Assembly (NCBI GenBank): GCA_022340315.1
Contig: JAJDOD010000167.1
Location: 1-58,018, forward strand
DNA length: 58,018 nucleotides
Direction of reading: 5' to 3'
Source of the DNA: Silicimonas sp.
GTDB lineage: Bacteria > Pseudomonadota > Alphaproteobacteria > Rhodobacterales > Rhodobacteraceae
The notes under the pieces are model-generated. The model did no database searches and was not told where the DNA came from. It saw nothing but the letters and a program-made list of their open reading frames with translations. Below are positions 39,159 to 48,103 of the stretch, one piece after another. The position numbers were made by a program, and so were the translations under genes. Numbering within the stretch: the stretch's first letter is position 1; each line of letters begins with the position of its first letter.

Positions 39159-40010
39159 ATGACTTTCAAATCCGGTATATCGATTGCCGCGCTGGCTATG
39201 ATGCTGTCGCTGCCGGGTCTGGCAGCGGCGCAAGACACGCCGACCGCCAACACCGTGGTCGCAACAGTCAACGGCACCGAAATCACGCTTGGTCACATGC
39301 TCGTCATGCGCCAGCGCCTCCCCGATCAATACCAGCAACTGCCGCCCGAGGTTCTTTTCAACGGCATTTTGGACCAGCTTGTGCAGCAAACCCTTCTGGG
39401 CGAACAGATCGCAGAGTTGTCGACAGAATCCCAGATGGTCCTCGACAACGAAAACCGCGCCCTGAAAGCTGCCCAGGAACTGCGCAGCGTCATTGGTGCC
39501 GCGATGACCGATGAAGCGATGCAGGCGGCCTATGATGAGATTTACGGAAACGCCGAACCTGAGAGCGAGTACAACGCCTCCCACATCCTTGTCGAAACCG
39601 AGGAGGAAGCGGCCGCACTGGTAACCGACCTGGAAGGCGGGGCCGATTTTGCCGAACTCGCCAAAGAAAAGTCTACCGGACCTTCCGGCCCCCGCGGCGG
39701 TGAACTGGGCTGGTTCGGCGCCGGCATGATGGTCGCCCCCTTCGAGGAAGCGGTCGTCGCACTGGAAATCGGCTCCATTTCAGCCCCTGTCCAGACCCAG
39801 TTCGGCTGGCACGTCATCAAACTCAACGATACACGCGTCAAGGACGCCCCCTCCATCGAGGAAGTGCGCAACGAACTTGGCGAGAAAATCCAGAGCGAGG
39901 CGGTGTCTGCCCGCATCGAAGAGCTTACCGAAGGGGCCGACGTCACTCGCGTCTCCAATGACGAGATCGACCCAACGGTTCTGAACGACATGTCGCTCCT
40001 GGAGAACTGA
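39159..40010 (+). CDS. Periplasmic peptidyl-prolyl cis-trans isomerase (parvulin/PpiC-SurA type)
   Basis: A 283-aa exported foldase. Signal peptide MTFKSGISIAALAMMLSLPGLAAA with cleavage near residue 25. A SurA-like N-terminal region (NGTEITLGHMLVMRQRLP, FNGILDQLVQQTLL) is followed by one parvulin domain (about 140-240): YNASHILVETEEEAAALV, GADFAELAKEKSTGPSG, RGGELGWFGAGMMVAPFEEAV, FGWHVIKL. It probably assists outer-membrane or periplasmic protein folding, a fitting neighbour for SecA. ArgJ begins three bases after its stop, so they are cotranscribed. Confidence 0.92.
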   Translation: MTFKSGISIAALAMMLSLPGLAAAQDTPTANTVVATVNGTEITLGHMLVMRQRLPDQYQQLPPEVLFNGILDQLVQQTLLGEQIAELSTESQMVLDNENRALKAAQELRSVIGAAMTDEAMQAAYDEIYGNAEPESEYNASHILVETEEEAAALVTDLEGGADFAELAKEKSTGPSGPRGGELGWFGAGMMVAPFEEAVVALEIGSISAPVQTQFGWHVIKLNDTRVKDAPSIEEVRNELGEKIQSEAVSARIEELTEGADVTRVSNDEIDPTVLNDMSLLEN

Positions 40011-40013
40011 CAT

Positions 40014-41243
40014 ATGGCCAAGGCGCTTCCCGTCTCACCGCTCGCTCCGAAAGGCGGCTTCCCCGCGCTTCCCGCGATTGGCGGCGTACGCTTTTCCACG
40101 GTAGCGGCGGGCGTGCGCTACGCAGGCCGCACCGACGTCATGCTGGCCGAACTGCAACCCGGCACAACCATCGCCGGTACATTCACCCGGTCCAAAACCC
40201 GTTCCGCACCGGTGCTCGACTGCGAGGTTAAACTCGGCAGAGAGGCGCAGGCAGGCGCGGCCATCCTCGTGAACTCCGGCAATTCCAATGCCTTCACCGG
40301 CACGCGAGGCGTCGAAGCAGTACGCGCCGTCGCTGCCCAGGTCGCCACAACGCTTGGCATCCCCGAGGCGCGCGTCTTCACCTCGTCGACCGGCGTTATC
40401 GGCGAACCGCTTCCGCATGAACGCATCACCGCTGTAATAGAGACCCTTCACGACACGCTGTCAGGCGACGGTATCGCGGATGCCGCCCGTGCGATCATGA
40501 CGACGGACACCTACCCAAAGGGTTCGGTACGAACCGCCGAAATAGGCGGCAGAACAGTCACCGTCGCCGGTATTGCAAAGGGCTCGGGCATGATCGCTCC
40601 CGACATGGGCACGATGCTGGTCTATGTCTTCACCGATGCTCGGATCGGCTTCGACGCCCTGCAACCGCTGGTCAAAGGCGCTTGCGACAGCACGTTCAAT
40701 TGCATCACCGTCGATAGCGACACCTCGACCTCCGACACGCTCCTCGTGGCCGCGACCGGCGCATCGGGAATTGACGTCACCGACAATCCCGCCTTCTCGA
40801 CCGCTCTCACTGCGGTGATGGACGACCTTGCCAAACAGGTCGTGCGCGACGGCGAGGGCGCGACCAAGTTCGTCACAGTGAACGTCACGGGTGCCGCGTC
40901 GGATGCCGACGCCCGCCTCGTGGCGATGTCCATCGCCAATTCGCCGCTGGTCAAGACCGCCATTGCGGGCGAGGACCCAAACTGGGGCCGGATCGTCATG
41001 GCCGTCGGCAAGTCCGGCGCCGAAGCCGACCGCGACCGCCTGACCATCCGCTTCGGCGAGGTGCTGGTGGCGCAGAACGGCATGGTCGCGCCGGGCTATG
41101 TCGAGGCCGACGCCGCCGCGCACATGAAGGGCGAGGAGGTGATGATCTCCGTCGACCTGGGCCTCGGCAGCGGCGCGCTGACGGTCTTCACCTGCGACCT
41201 CACCGCGCAATACATCGCCATCAACGCCGACTACCGCTCTTGA
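40014..41243 (+). CDS. argJ: Glutamate N-acetyltransferase / amino-acid acetyltransferase ArgJ
   Basis: A 409-aa bifunctional-type ArgJ of the arginine pathway, which moves the acetyl group from N-acetylornithine to glutamate. The autocleavage site is in KGSGMIAPDMGTML with the nucleophilic threonine at T200; the usual wording is PNMAT, here PDMGT. TFTRSKTRSAPVLDC, LVNSGNSNAFTG and EDPNWGRIVMAVGKSG are family hallmarks. It is cleaved into alpha and beta chains that both come from this one gene. The mutT start overlaps its stop (TTGA). Confidence 0.95.
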   Translation: MAKALPVSPLAPKGGFPALPAIGGVRFSTVAAGVRYAGRTDVMLAELQPGTTIAGTFTRSKTRSAPVLDCEVKLGREAQAGAAILVNSGNSNAFTGTRGVEAVRAVAAQVATTLGIPEARVFTSSTGVIGEPLPHERITAVIETLHDTLSGDGIADAARAIMTTDTYPKGSVRTAEIGGRTVTVAGIAKGSGMIAPDMGTMLVYVFTDARIGFDALQPLVKGACDSTFNCITVDSDTSTSDTLLVAATGASGIDVTDNPAFSTALTAVMDDLAKQVVRDGEGATKFVTVNVTGAASDADARLVAMSIANSPLVKTAIAGEDPNWGRIVMAVGKSGAEADRDRLTIRFGEVLVAQNGMVAPGYVEADAAAHMKGEEVMISVDLGLGSGALTVFTCDLTAQYIAINADYRS

Positions 41244-41638
41244 AAACCGTCCTTGTCTCCGCCGTGGCGCTGATCGACGCGGACGGCCGCGTGCTGCTTG
41301 CGCAACGCCCCGAGGGCAAGTCCATGGCCGGTCTCTGGGAGTTTCCCGGCGGCAAGGTCGAGCCGGGCGAGACCCCCGAAGCGGCGCTGATCCGCGAGTT
41401 GCAGGAGGAGCTTGGCATCGACACATGGAAAAGCTGTCTTGCGGCGCTCACCTTCGCGTCGCACAGCTACGACGACTTCCACCTGCTGATGCCGCTCTTC
41501 GCCTGCCGCAAATGGCAGGGCACGCCGGTCGCGAAAGAAGGCCAGGCTCTGAAATGGGTCCGCCCGAATGCGCTGAAGGACTACCCGATGCCGCCCGCCG
41601 ACATTCCCCTCATCCCCATTCTCAGGGACTGGCTCTAG
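41240..41638 (+). CDS. mutT: 8-oxo-dGTP diphosphatase MutT
   Basis: A 132-aa Nudix hydrolase. The Nudix box is GGKVEPGETPEAALIRELQEELGI within residues 37-60 (E52, E55, E56 positions for metal). AQRPEGKSMAGLWEFPGGKVE is diagnostic of MutT, which removes mutagenic 8-oxo-dGTP. The start is a TTG whose last two bases are the first two of the argJ TGA stop, so it is translationally coupled; an ATG is not available until residue 29. Normal size for MutT. Confidence 0.93.
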   Translation: MKTVLVSAVALIDADGRVLLAQRPEGKSMAGLWEFPGGKVEPGETPEAALIRELQEELGIDTWKSCLAALTFASHSYDDFHLLMPLFACRKWQGTPVAKEGQALKWVRPNALKDYPMPPADIPLIPILRDWL

Positions 41639-41652
41639 GGTTTCGCCGCAGC

Positions 41653-41753
41653 TTCGCTGCGTCGACCCGCCGGGGCTCCGCCCCGGACCCCGGGATATTT
41701 GAAGACCGATGAAAGCAAGCGCGCGCCTAACCTTCATCGGTCTTCAAATATCC
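41653..41753. repeat. Composite inverted-repeat element (REP-like)
   Basis: A cluster of palindromes in the 180-base gap between mutT and infB. A GC-rich hairpin (GGGGCTCCGCCCC, about 41673-41685) is followed by a perfect 21-base inverted repeat whose arms are 41693-41713 and 41733-41753 (GGATATTTGAAGACC start of the left arm), with a 19-base loop. The 'GGATATTT' module with 'CCCGG' flank is a wording I recall from many Rhodobacteraceae intergenic regions; here two copies lie head to head. Confidence 0.65.
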
Positions 41754-41763
41754 TCGGGGAGCG

Positions 41764-41784
41764 CGAGGGGGTAAAACCCCCTCG
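41764..41784. terminator. Hairpin in the mutT-infB convergent gap
   Basis: An eight-base-pair perfect stem CGAGGGGG (41764-41771) and CCCCCTCG (41777-41784) with a TAAAA loop. Placed between two convergent genes, it may stop transcription from either side, though neither side has a T-run after the stem. Next to it, 41790-41810 has another short inverted repeat (GACGCCGTC and GGCGGCGC). Confidence 0.45.
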
Positions 41785-41818
41785 CCGGAGCGACGCCGTC
41801 AGGCGGCGCAATACCTAA

Positions 41819-44320
41819 TCAGGCAAGCGTCCGCTCGACCTCTTCGCGCTCGAATATCTCAATGACGTCGCCCTCGCGGATATCCTCGTAGTTCTCGAAG
41901 GCCATGCCGCATTCCTGGCCCGACTGGACCTCGGCAACCTCGTCCTTGAAGCGCTTCAGCGTCTTCAGTGTCCCTTCGTGGATCACCACATCGTCGCGCA
42001 GAAGCCGCACGCCGGCCGACCGCCGCGCCACGCCCTCGGTCACCAGGCACCCGGCCACGCGGCCAACGCCGGAGACCTTGAAGACTTCGCGAATCTCCGC
42101 ATAGCCGATGAAGTTCTCGCGCACTTCTGCCGACAACAAGCCGCTTGCGGCCTGCTTCACGTCATCCACGAGATCGTAGATCACGCTGTAATAGCGTATC
42201 TCGACGCCTTTCTGGTTCGCGGCATTCCGCGCCGGGGCATTTGCCCGGACGTTGAAGCCGAAGACCGGCGCACCAGAAGCTTCAGCAAGCCCGATGTCTG
42301 ATTCCGTTATCGCGCCCACGCCCGAGTGCAGCACTCGCACGCGCACTTCATCGTTGCCGATCTTCTCCATCGCCTGGACGATGGCCTCGGCCGAACCCTG
42401 CACGTCCGCCTTCACGACGATCGGCATTTCGGTCACGTTCTCGTCTTCCTTGGCCTTCGCCATCAGCTGTTCCAGCGTCGTGGCGGCTCCGGCAGCGGCG
42501 CGTTTTTCCTTGGCAGCCTTCTCGCGGTATTCCGCGATCTCGCGCGCCTGCGCCTCGGTATCGACGACGTTCAGAACATCGCCCGCTTCCGGCGTCCCGT
42601 TCAGGCCCAGAACCTCGACCGGCACCGAAGGCCCGGCTTCGGCCACGCGTTCGCCGCGATCGTTCTCCATCGCGCGGACCTTGCCCCACTGCTCGCCGAC
42701 GACGAAGATATCGCCCTGGCGAAGCGTGCCATTCTGAACAAGAACGGTCGCAACAGGCCCGCGGCCCACGTCGAGCTGCGCTTCGATCACCGCACCTTGC
42801 GCCGCACGATCAGGGTTCGCCTTCAGTTCGAGAAGTTCGGCCTGAAGCGCGATAGCTTCGAGCAGATCGTCCAGTCCAAGACCCTTGACGGCCGAAACTT
42901 CGACATCCTGCACCTCGCCGGACATCTTCTCGACGATGACTTCGTGTTGCAGCAGATCGGTCCGCACCTTGTCCGGGTTTGCCGCCGGCAGGTCGATCTT
43001 GTTGATCGCCACGATCATCGGCACCTTGGCCGCCTTGGCATGGTTTATCGCTTCGATGGTCTGCGGCATTACCGCGTCATCAGCGGCCACCACAAGAACA
43101 ACGATATCCGTGACCTGCGCGCCACGTGCCCGCATCGAGGTGAACGCGGCGTGGCCCGGCGTGTCGAGGAATGACAGAACCTGCCCGCCCTTCGTCGTCA
43201 CCTGGTAGGCGCCGATATGCTGGGTGATGCCTCCGGCCTCGCCGCTGGTCACGTTCGCGTCGCGGATCGCGTCAAGAAGCGAGGTCTTGCCGTGATCGAC
43301 GTGGCCCATGATCGTGATGACCGGCGGACGCGGCTTGAGGTCTTTCGCATCGTCCTCGACGGAATCGATCACCTGTTCGACATCGGCATCGGAAACCCGC
43401 TGCACCTTGTGGCCGAATTCCTCGATGATCAGCTCGGCAGTGTCCTGGTCGATCGACTGGTTCTGCGTCGCCATGATCCCGTTGTTCATCAACGCCTTGA
43501 CGACATCCGCGACCCGTTCGGACATCCTGTTGGCCAGTTCGCTGACCACGATGGCCTCGGGCAGTTGCACGGTGCGCGTAACCTTCTCGCGTTCCTGCGC
43601 CCCGCCCATTGCCTTCTGGCGGGCGCGTTCCTGCTTGCGTTTCATCGCGGCCAGAGACTTCTGCCGCCCGCCCTCGCCACCGGCCAGGGCCTGGTTCAGC
43701 GTCAGCTTGCCCGAACGGCGTCCACCGTCATCCCGCCCCTTGCCGCCACGCGTGTCGCGGCGGTCGTCGCGGTCAGCGCGTTCTCGCACCTTGGGCGCAG
43801 GCTTTCCGGCACCCCTATTCGGCTGCGCCTCGTCAGGCGCAGGAGCGGCGGGTTGTGCCGCGGCTGCCTTCTCACGGGCTTTGGCCTCCTCGGCTTCGCG
43901 CGCCTTGCGTTCCTCTTCCTCGGCCTTCGCCTTGGCCTTTTCGGCGATCTCGGCTTCCTCGCGTTCCTTGGCCTCGGCCTCGGCACGGCGCCGTTCACGT
44001 TCCTCGGCGCGCTCGCGTTCTTCCTGCGCCCGCTTCTCGGCCTCGTCGGCCTCGGCCGCCTTGGCGGCGGCAAGCGCCTTCATCCGGCGCTCAAGCTCGG
44101 CGTCCGAGATGCCCGCGGGACGCTTGGCGGGATCGCCACCCGCGGACTTCGACATGCCCGTTGTCGCTGGCCCCGACGCACCCGGCTTCGGCACCACAAC
44201 GCGCTTGCGCTTGGTTTCGACCACGACATTCTTGGTCCGTCCATGGCTGAAGCTCTGCTTCACCTGACCCGGGCCACGCCCGCGCAAACCAAGGGTCTTC
44301 TTGCCGTCACTATCGCTCAT
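41819..44320 (-). CDS. infB: Translation initiation factor IF-2
   Basis: An 833-aa GTPase that brings fMet-tRNA to the 30S subunit. The N-terminal third is a highly charged, Ala/Glu/Lys/Arg-rich, low-complexity and probably helical region (about 75-205). The GTPase motifs are GHVDHGKT (339-346, G1), DTPGHAAF (G3) and NKID (G4). The downstream domains carry the beta-barrel and the C-terminal IF-2 domain, with the ending [13 protein letters not shown]. Last gene of the leftward rimP-nusA-ylxR-infB operon, six bases after the YlxR stop. Confidence 0.98.
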   Translation of the reverse strand: MSDSDGKKTLGLRGRGPGQVKQSFSHGRTKNVVVETKRKRVVVPKPGASGPATTGMSKSAGGDPAKRPAGISDAELERRMKALAAAKAAEADEAEKRAQEERERAEERERRRAEAEAKEREEAEIAEKAKAKAEEEERKAREAEEAKAREKAAAAQPAAPAPDEAQPNRGAGKPAPKVRERADRDDRRDTRGGKGRDDGGRRSGKLTLNQALAGGEGGRQKSLAAMKRKQERARQKAMGGAQEREKVTRTVQLPEAIVVSELANRMSERVADVVKALMNNGIMATQNQSIDQDTAELIIEEFGHKVQRVSDADVEQVIDSVEDDAKDLKPRPPVITIMGHVDHGKTSLLDAIRDANVTSGEAGGITQHIGAYQVTTKGGQVLSFLDTPGHAAFTSMRARGAQVTDIVVLVVAADDAVMPQTIEAINHAKAAKVPMIVAINKIDLPAANPDKVRTDLLQHEVIVEKMSGEVQDVEVSAVKGLGLDDLLEAIALQAELLELKANPDRAAQGAVIEAQLDVGRGPVATVLVQNGTLRQGDIFVVGEQWGKVRAMENDRGERVAEAGPSVPVEVLGLNGTPEAGDVLNVVDTEAQAREIAEYREKAAKEKRAAAGAATTLEQLMAKAKEDENVTEMPIVVKADVQGSAEAIVQAMEKIGNDEVRVRVLHSGVGAITESDIGLAEASGAPVFGFNVRANAPARNAANQKGVEIRYYSVIYDLVDDVKQAASGLLSAEVRENFIGYAEIREVFKVSGVGRVAGCLVTEGVARRSAGVRLLRDDVVIHEGTLKTLKRFKDEVAEVQSGQECGMAFENYEDIREGDVIEIFEREEVERTLA

Positions 44321-44326
44321 ATTGGT

Positions 44327-44950
44327 CTACTTTACCTTTCCAGTGGCAGAACCACCGCCCAATTCGCGAACGCCAGATAGCCGGATGGCGTCCTCTCTGA
44401 TCCTCTCAGTGAGTCCGCCAAAACCGAGCGCCGCATGTATCACACGTTCGCGCCCAAAGGACAAACCCAATTCTGAGGCCGTCAAGACCTCGAAAAAACT
44501 GCCTCTTCCGCCCGGAGGATGCAGCTTCGATTTCCCCCGCTCCGACCCGTCCGAGGCCTGGAAAAGGATGCGCGCCTCGTCGCGTCCAAGCCAGTCTTTC
44601 ACCTTCTCGTAGCCCGCGACCGCTGCGCCGGCCTTCCGCGCCATCGAGATACCGTCGATCAGGCGTTTCGCCAGCAGAGCCTCGACATCGTCGACCAGCG
44701 TTTCGGGCACCGTTACGGATTGCTTCGCGCCGCGGGCGAACAGCTTCTTCTCGACCGCAGTCGTCAGTGCTTCGCGTTCGGCTGCCACCCATATGCCCCT
44801 GCCCGGCAGTTTTTCAAGCACATCCGGCACGATGTTGCCCTCCGGAGACACGGCAAAGCGGATCAGCCCACGCTTGGGCTGAACCTCGCCGGTCGCGATG
44901 CAGCGACGTTCAGGATCGTCGCGGGTTTTGGTCCGGCCGCCTCTGGGCAA
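44327..44950 (-). CDS. YlxR (DUF448) + L7Ae-like RNA-binding protein
   Basis: A 207-aa protein with an N-terminal YlxR domain (ERRCIATGEVQPKRGLIRFAV, PGRGIWVAA, about 14-65) and a C-terminal L7Ae/YlxQ-like domain (ISMARKAGAAVAGYEKVKDWL, about 100-200). The two are separate genes in Firmicutes and fused here, as is common in alphaproteobacteria. YlxR binds RNA; suggested roles are in ribosome or RNase P function, so its job is only partly known. It lies between nusA and infB, with gaps of 15 and 6 bases. Confidence 0.9.
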   Translation of the reverse strand: MPRGGRTKTRDDPERRCIATGEVQPKRGLIRFAVSPEGNIVPDVLEKLPGRGIWVAAEREALTTAVEKKLFARGAKQSVTVPETLVDDVEALLAKRLIDGISMARKAGAAVAGYEKVKDWLGRDEARILFQASDGSERGKSKLHPPGGRGSFFEVLTASELGLSFGRERVIHAALGFGGLTERIREDAIRLSGVRELGGGSATGKVK

Positions 44951-44965
44951 CGAAAACCGAGGCCA

Positions 44966-46588
44966 TCAGGCCCCGACCTCCTCTTGCTCTTCGCCGTCGT
45001 CCTCGGCTTCTTCAGCCTCGAGATCCGCCGGATCGACCCAGCCAAGCTGGATGCGCGCGGTCATCACCATCGCCTGAGCTTCCTCAAGGCCGACATCGAA
45101 TTTCTCCAGCAACCCATCATCCTTTACACGCTCGCCATCCACCGTCGTCCAGCCGCCGGCCAGTTCCCAGTCGGCGCAGGTCGCGAAGTCTTCCAGCGTC
45201 TTGACGCCATCCTGCGCCAGCGCCTCAATCATCTGCGGCGTCAGCCCCTCGAAGGCGAAAAGGCTGTCTTCGGCCCCAAGCTCGCGCGCCCGCGCCTCGG
45301 CCAGCTTGTTCTGTTCTTCCAGGTAGTCGCGGGCCCGCGCCTGAAGCTCCTCGGCGGTATCCTCGTCCACACCGTCGATCACCAGAAGCTCGTCCTTTTC
45401 GACGTAAGCGACTTCTTCGAGGTTGGTGAACCCTTCCGAAACCAGGAGCTGCGCAAAGAACTCGTCCAGATCGAGCGTATCCATGAAAAGCTTCGTCCGC
45501 TCTTCGAACTCGGCCTGACGACGCCGGCTCTCCTCTTCCTCGGTCATGATGTCGATGTCGAGGTTGGTCAGCTGGCTCGCCAGCCGCACGTTCTGGCCAC
45601 GACGGCCAATGGCCAGCGAAAGCTGCTCTTCCGGCACCACGACCTCGATCTTGCCGGCGTCCTCGTCGAGGACGACCTTCGTCACCTCGGCAGGCTGCAG
45701 CGCGTTCACCAGGAAGGTCGGCGCATCCTCGTTCCAAGGGATGATGTCGATCTTTTCGCCCTGAAGCTCGTTCACGACGGCCTGCACGCGGGAGCCGCGC
45801 ATACCGACACAGGCGCCAACCGGGTCGATCGAGTTGTCATAGGAAATGACCGCGATCTTTGCCCGGCTGCCCGGATCGCGGGCAACGGCCTTGATCTCGA
45901 TGATGCCGTCGTAGATCTCCGGCACTTCCATCTTGAAGAGCTCGGCCATGAACTCGGGCGCGGTGCGGGACAGAAAGATCTGAGGCCCCCGCGTCTCGCG
46001 CCGAACATCCTTGATATAACAGCGGATGCGGTCGCCCGGACGGTACGATTCCCGACCGATCTTCTCGTTCCGGCGCAGCACGCCCTCGCCCCGACCAATG
46101 TCGACGATGACGTTGCCGTATTCCTCGCGCTTGACGACCCCGTTGATGATCGTGCCCGCGCGGTCCTGGAATTCCTCGAACTGGCGATCCCGCTCGGCTT
46201 CCCGCACCTTTTGCAGAATGACCTGTTTGGCCGACTGCGCCGCGATCCGGCCCATGTCCACCGGCGGGACTTCTTCCACGAAGGTGTCGCCCGGCTTCGG
46301 GTCGTCCAGATACTGCTTCGCCTGCTCCGGCGTCATCTGCGCCTGATAATTCTCAAGCTCTTCCGTCTCGGGGTCGATCACCGTCCGAACCCGCGTGAAC
46401 GTCGCCTTGCCCGTCTTGCGGTCGATCGACACGCGAATGTCCATCTCGGCGCCGTACCGGCTCTTGGCCGCCCGCGCGAGGCTCTCCTCCATCGCCTCGA
46501 CCACCAGTACCGGGTCGATCATCTTTTCCCGAGCCACCGCCTCGGCGGTTTGCAGAAGTTCAAGCTGGTTTGCGGATGTGATCGCCAT
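44966..46588 (-). CDS. nusA: Transcription termination/antitermination factor NusA
   Basis: A 540-aa protein with the standard order: N-terminal RNA-polymerase-binding domain (LELLQTAEAVAREKMI), S1 domain (INGVVKREEYGNVIVDIGRGEGVL), KH1/KH2 (SRAKIAVISYDNSIDPVGACVGMRG), and two acidic repeat domains at the C-terminus (AEDSLFAFEGLTPQMIEALAQDG), ending in a Glu-rich tail. It binds RNA polymerase during elongation, promoting pausing and termination. It starts three bases after the rimP stop and uses GGAG inside the end of rimP as its ribosome site. Confidence 0.98.
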   Translation of the reverse strand: MAITSANQLELLQTAEAVAREKMIDPVLVVEAMEESLARAAKSRYGAEMDIRVSIDRKTGKATFTRVRTVIDPETEELENYQAQMTPEQAKQYLDDPKPGDTFVEEVPPVDMGRIAAQSAKQVILQKVREAERDRQFEEFQDRAGTIINGVVKREEYGNVIVDIGRGEGVLRRNEKIGRESYRPGDRIRCYIKDVRRETRGPQIFLSRTAPEFMAELFKMEVPEIYDGIIEIKAVARDPGSRAKIAVISYDNSIDPVGACVGMRGSRVQAVVNELQGEKIDIIPWNEDAPTFLVNALQPAEVTKVVLDEDAGKIEVVVPEEQLSLAIGRRGQNVRLASQLTNLDIDIMTEEEESRRRQAEFEERTKLFMDTLDLDEFFAQLLVSEGFTNLEEVAYVEKDELLVIDGVDEDTAEELQARARDYLEEQNKLAEARARELGAEDSLFAFEGLTPQMIEALAQDGVKTLEDFATCADWELAGGWTTVDGERVKDDGLLEKFDVGLEEAQAMVMTARIQLGWVDPADLEAEEAEDDGEEQEEVGA

Positions 46589-46591
46589 TAA

Positions 46592-47167
46592 TCAGGTCTC
46601 CTCGTCGCCATCCATGACGGTTTCAACTTCGTCGAATTGTGTCTCGTCTATCGTGCCCGCATCCTTGCGGGCCTTCAGAACATCCCGGATCAGCTCATCG
46701 GTCAGGACCAGCTTGGCATCCGCCAGCCAGTCGAACTGCAATCCGATGGTGCCTTCCTCGATCTCGATCAGAACCTCGTTCCCCTCGGTCCCGGCCAGCG
46801 TGCCCTTGAATCGCTTGCGCCCGTCGATCAGTTCCGTCGTTTCGATTTTGGCCACGTACCCTTGCCAGGCATCGAAATCCTTCAGCCGCGTCAGTGGCCG
46901 GTCGATTCCGGGTGACGACACCTCGAGCGTATAGGCATCCTCGATCGGATCTTCGACATCCAGCGTCGCGCTTACCGCGGTCGAGATCGCCGCACAGTCA
47001 TCAACTTCGATGCCGCCATCCGGCTTGTCGGCCATGATCTGCAAGGTCGCGGTATTGCCGCCCATCAACCGCACGCGCACCAGTTCAAACCCCAGATCCT
47101 CGATGACAGGGGTGATGATCTCGGCAAGTCGCCGATCCATGCTGGTCTTGGCAATCAGGTCAGACAT
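46592..47167 (-). CDS. rimP: Ribosome maturation factor RimP
   Basis: A 191-aa 30S maturation factor of normal length. [59 protein letters not shown] is the family signature block (about 57-95), and the C-terminal SH3-like domain follows. The ATG at 47167 is used; a GTG just before it is in frame. There is no convincing Shine-Dalgarno, and a terminator-like hairpin ends 13 bases upstream. First gene of the leftward operon. Confidence 0.95.
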   Translation of the reverse strand: MSDLIAKTSMDRRLAEIITPVIEDLGFELVRVRLMGGNTATLQIMADKPDGGIEVDDCAAISTAVSATLDVEDPIEDAYTLEVSSPGIDRPLTRLKDFDAWQGYVAKIETTELIDGRKRFKGTLAGTEGNEVLIEIEEGTIGLQFDWLADAKLVLTDELIRDVLKARKDAGTIDETQFDEVETVMDGDEET

Positions 47168-47180
47168 CACGTTCAGACAT

Positions 47181-47204
47181 AAAAAAACGGGCCAGCGGGC
47201 CCGT
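47181..47204 (-). terminator. Rho-independent terminator / attenuator in the rimP leader
   Basis: Reading leftward, ACGGGCC, a CGCT loop, GGCCCGT, then six more Ts: a textbook intrinsic terminator. It lies between a promoter candidate (47260-47288) and the rimP start codon, 13 bases before that ATG. It could end the tetR transcript, but its position also makes it an attenuator for rimP-nusA-infB. A rimP leader with a terminator is known in gammaproteobacteria. Confidence 0.75.
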
Positions 47205-47259
47205 GGAATTTTCCGGTGGAGCCTCGGGGGTGGAAGCCGAAGCGCCGCTGTTATGAAGT

Positions 47260-47288
47260 CATATACGCCCCGTTGCCCCCGTCCGCAA
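47260..47288 (-). promoter_or_regulatory. Candidate promoter of the rimP-nusA-infB operon
   Basis: Leftward TTGCGG (47283-47288) and TATATG (47260-47265) are exactly 17 bases apart. The start point would be near 47253, leaving a leader of about 86 bases that contains the terminator at 47181-47204. The -35 falls inside an eight-base-pair hairpin (47272-47279 with 47289-47296) just after the tetR stop codon. Confidence 0.5.
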
Positions 47289-47299
47289 GGGGCAACCGC

Positions 47300-47914
47300 T
47301 CACCCCTTGGGAAACAGCAGCGAAAGGTAATTCCGGAACTGCTCCGACTGCCGCTTGGTTGTGTCCGTATCCCCATGCGCCCGCTGCAACACCAGCCCGC
47401 CCTCAACGATGGAAATCACCATCTCCGCCAACTGCCGCGCGGTCACGGGCTTCACAGGCTTGTACCGGTCCAGCACCTCCTGGAACTTGCGCACGTTGAG
47501 CGATGTCCACCGCGCCAGCGAATCCGACACGAAGGTGAGCACCTCGGCGTCGAACTGGCTGCTCTCATAGGTATAGACCGCGTACATGCACCCCGGCGCC
47601 GGATCGTTCGAGTTGCTGATATACGCCTCGAAATACTTCAGGAACAGGATCACCTGCTCAAGGGGATCGTCGCTTTCTTCGCGCGACTGCCGGTCCCAGG
47701 CGACGAACATCGCCAGGTCCTTCGTGGCGTAGTCCACCACCAACTGCCGTGCCAGATCCGCTTTGCCCTTGAAGTGATGAAAGAACGCGCCCTTGGTCAG
47801 GCCGGTGTCCTTCAGGATGTCGTCAATCGAGGTTCCCGCGAAGCCTTTCGACATCACGTGCTTCTTGGCAGCCGCCAACATCAGATCACGGGTAGGCTTC
47901 GCACGCGTCGCCAT
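47300..47914 (-). CDS. TetR/AcrR-family transcriptional regulator
   Basis: A 204-aa repressor-type protein. Residues 1-55 are the TetR DNA-binding domain: RDLMLAAAKKHVMSKGFAGTSIDDILKDTGLTKGAFFHHFKGK, with the recognition helix at TKGAFFHHF (about 40-48). The rest is a ligand domain with one cysteine (C109 region, GCMYAVYTYE). GAGGAG stands before the ATG. Its own promoter overlaps one copy of an 18-base palindrome that recurs twice before the divergent ygjV gene, so it most likely represses itself and that operon. Inducer unknown. Confidence 0.92.
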   Translation of the reverse strand: MATRAKPTRDLMLAAAKKHVMSKGFAGTSIDDILKDTGLTKGAFFHHFKGKADLARQLVVDYATKDLAMFVAWDRQSREESDDPLEQVILFLKYFEAYISNSNDPAPGCMYAVYTYESSQFDAEVLTFVSDSLARWTSLNVRKFQEVLDRYKPVKPVTARQLAEMVISIVEGGLVLQRAHGDTDTTKRQSEQFRNYLSLLFPKG

Positions 47915-47928
47915 TTTCGAAACTCCTC

Positions 47929-47946
47929 ATACCGACTGGTTCGTAT
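47929..47946. promoter_or_regulatory. TetR operator copy 1
   Basis: ATACCGACTGGTTCGTAT, an imperfect 18-base palindrome overlapping the -10 of the tetR promoter. Same pattern as the two copies at 48052 and 48072 (consensus ATACCnACYnGTYnGTAT). Confidence 0.75.
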
Positions 47947-47972
47947 ATAGAGTAGCCCACTCTCCGGAACAA
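47944..47972 (-). promoter_or_regulatory. Sigma-70-type promoter of the tetR gene
   Basis: Leftward TTGTTC (47967-47972) and TATATA (47944-47949) with a 17-base spacer, about 30 bases upstream of the tetR ATG. The operator copy at 47929-47946 overlaps its -10, consistent with autorepression. Confidence 0.65.
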
Positions 47973-48051
47973 GACGCCGCCCAAAATCACCGCTTGCTGA
48001 AACAATTGTTACAAACCCGAGACGTTTGAAACACCAAACTGGCTTCTCACC

Positions 48052-48069
48052 ATACCAACCGGTCTGTAT
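48052..48069. promoter_or_regulatory. TetR operator copy 2
   Basis: ATACCAACCGGTCTGTAT, the second 18-base palindromic copy, upstream of the ygjV-like gene. A -35-like TTGAAA lies at 48026-48031, so this site would cover or follow the -10 of the rightward promoter, which I could not pin down. Confidence 0.75.
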
Positions 48070-48071
48070 GC

Positions 48072-48089
48072 ATACCGACCAGTTGGTAT
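48072..48089. promoter_or_regulatory. TetR operator copy 3
   Basis: ATACCGACCAGTTGGTAT, the most symmetric copy, starting two bases after copy 2, so two dimers could bind side by side. It ends 14 bases before the ATG at 48104. Confidence 0.78.
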
Positions 48090-48103
48090 GAAAAGAGAAA
48101 GCC

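Noticed and set aside
43217-44380. A long rightward frame over the 5' part of infB
   Set aside because: It reflects the low-complexity charged N-terminus of IF-2 read backwards and has no ribosome site.
44519-46591. A 690-codon open frame antisense to nusA and the ylxR gene
   Set aside because: Shadow of two strongly biased genes with no motif of its own.
47205-47299. tRNA or other structured RNA gene before rimP
   Set aside because: No T-loop sequence, no anticodon arm and no CCA end; only a promoter-like pair and hairpins.
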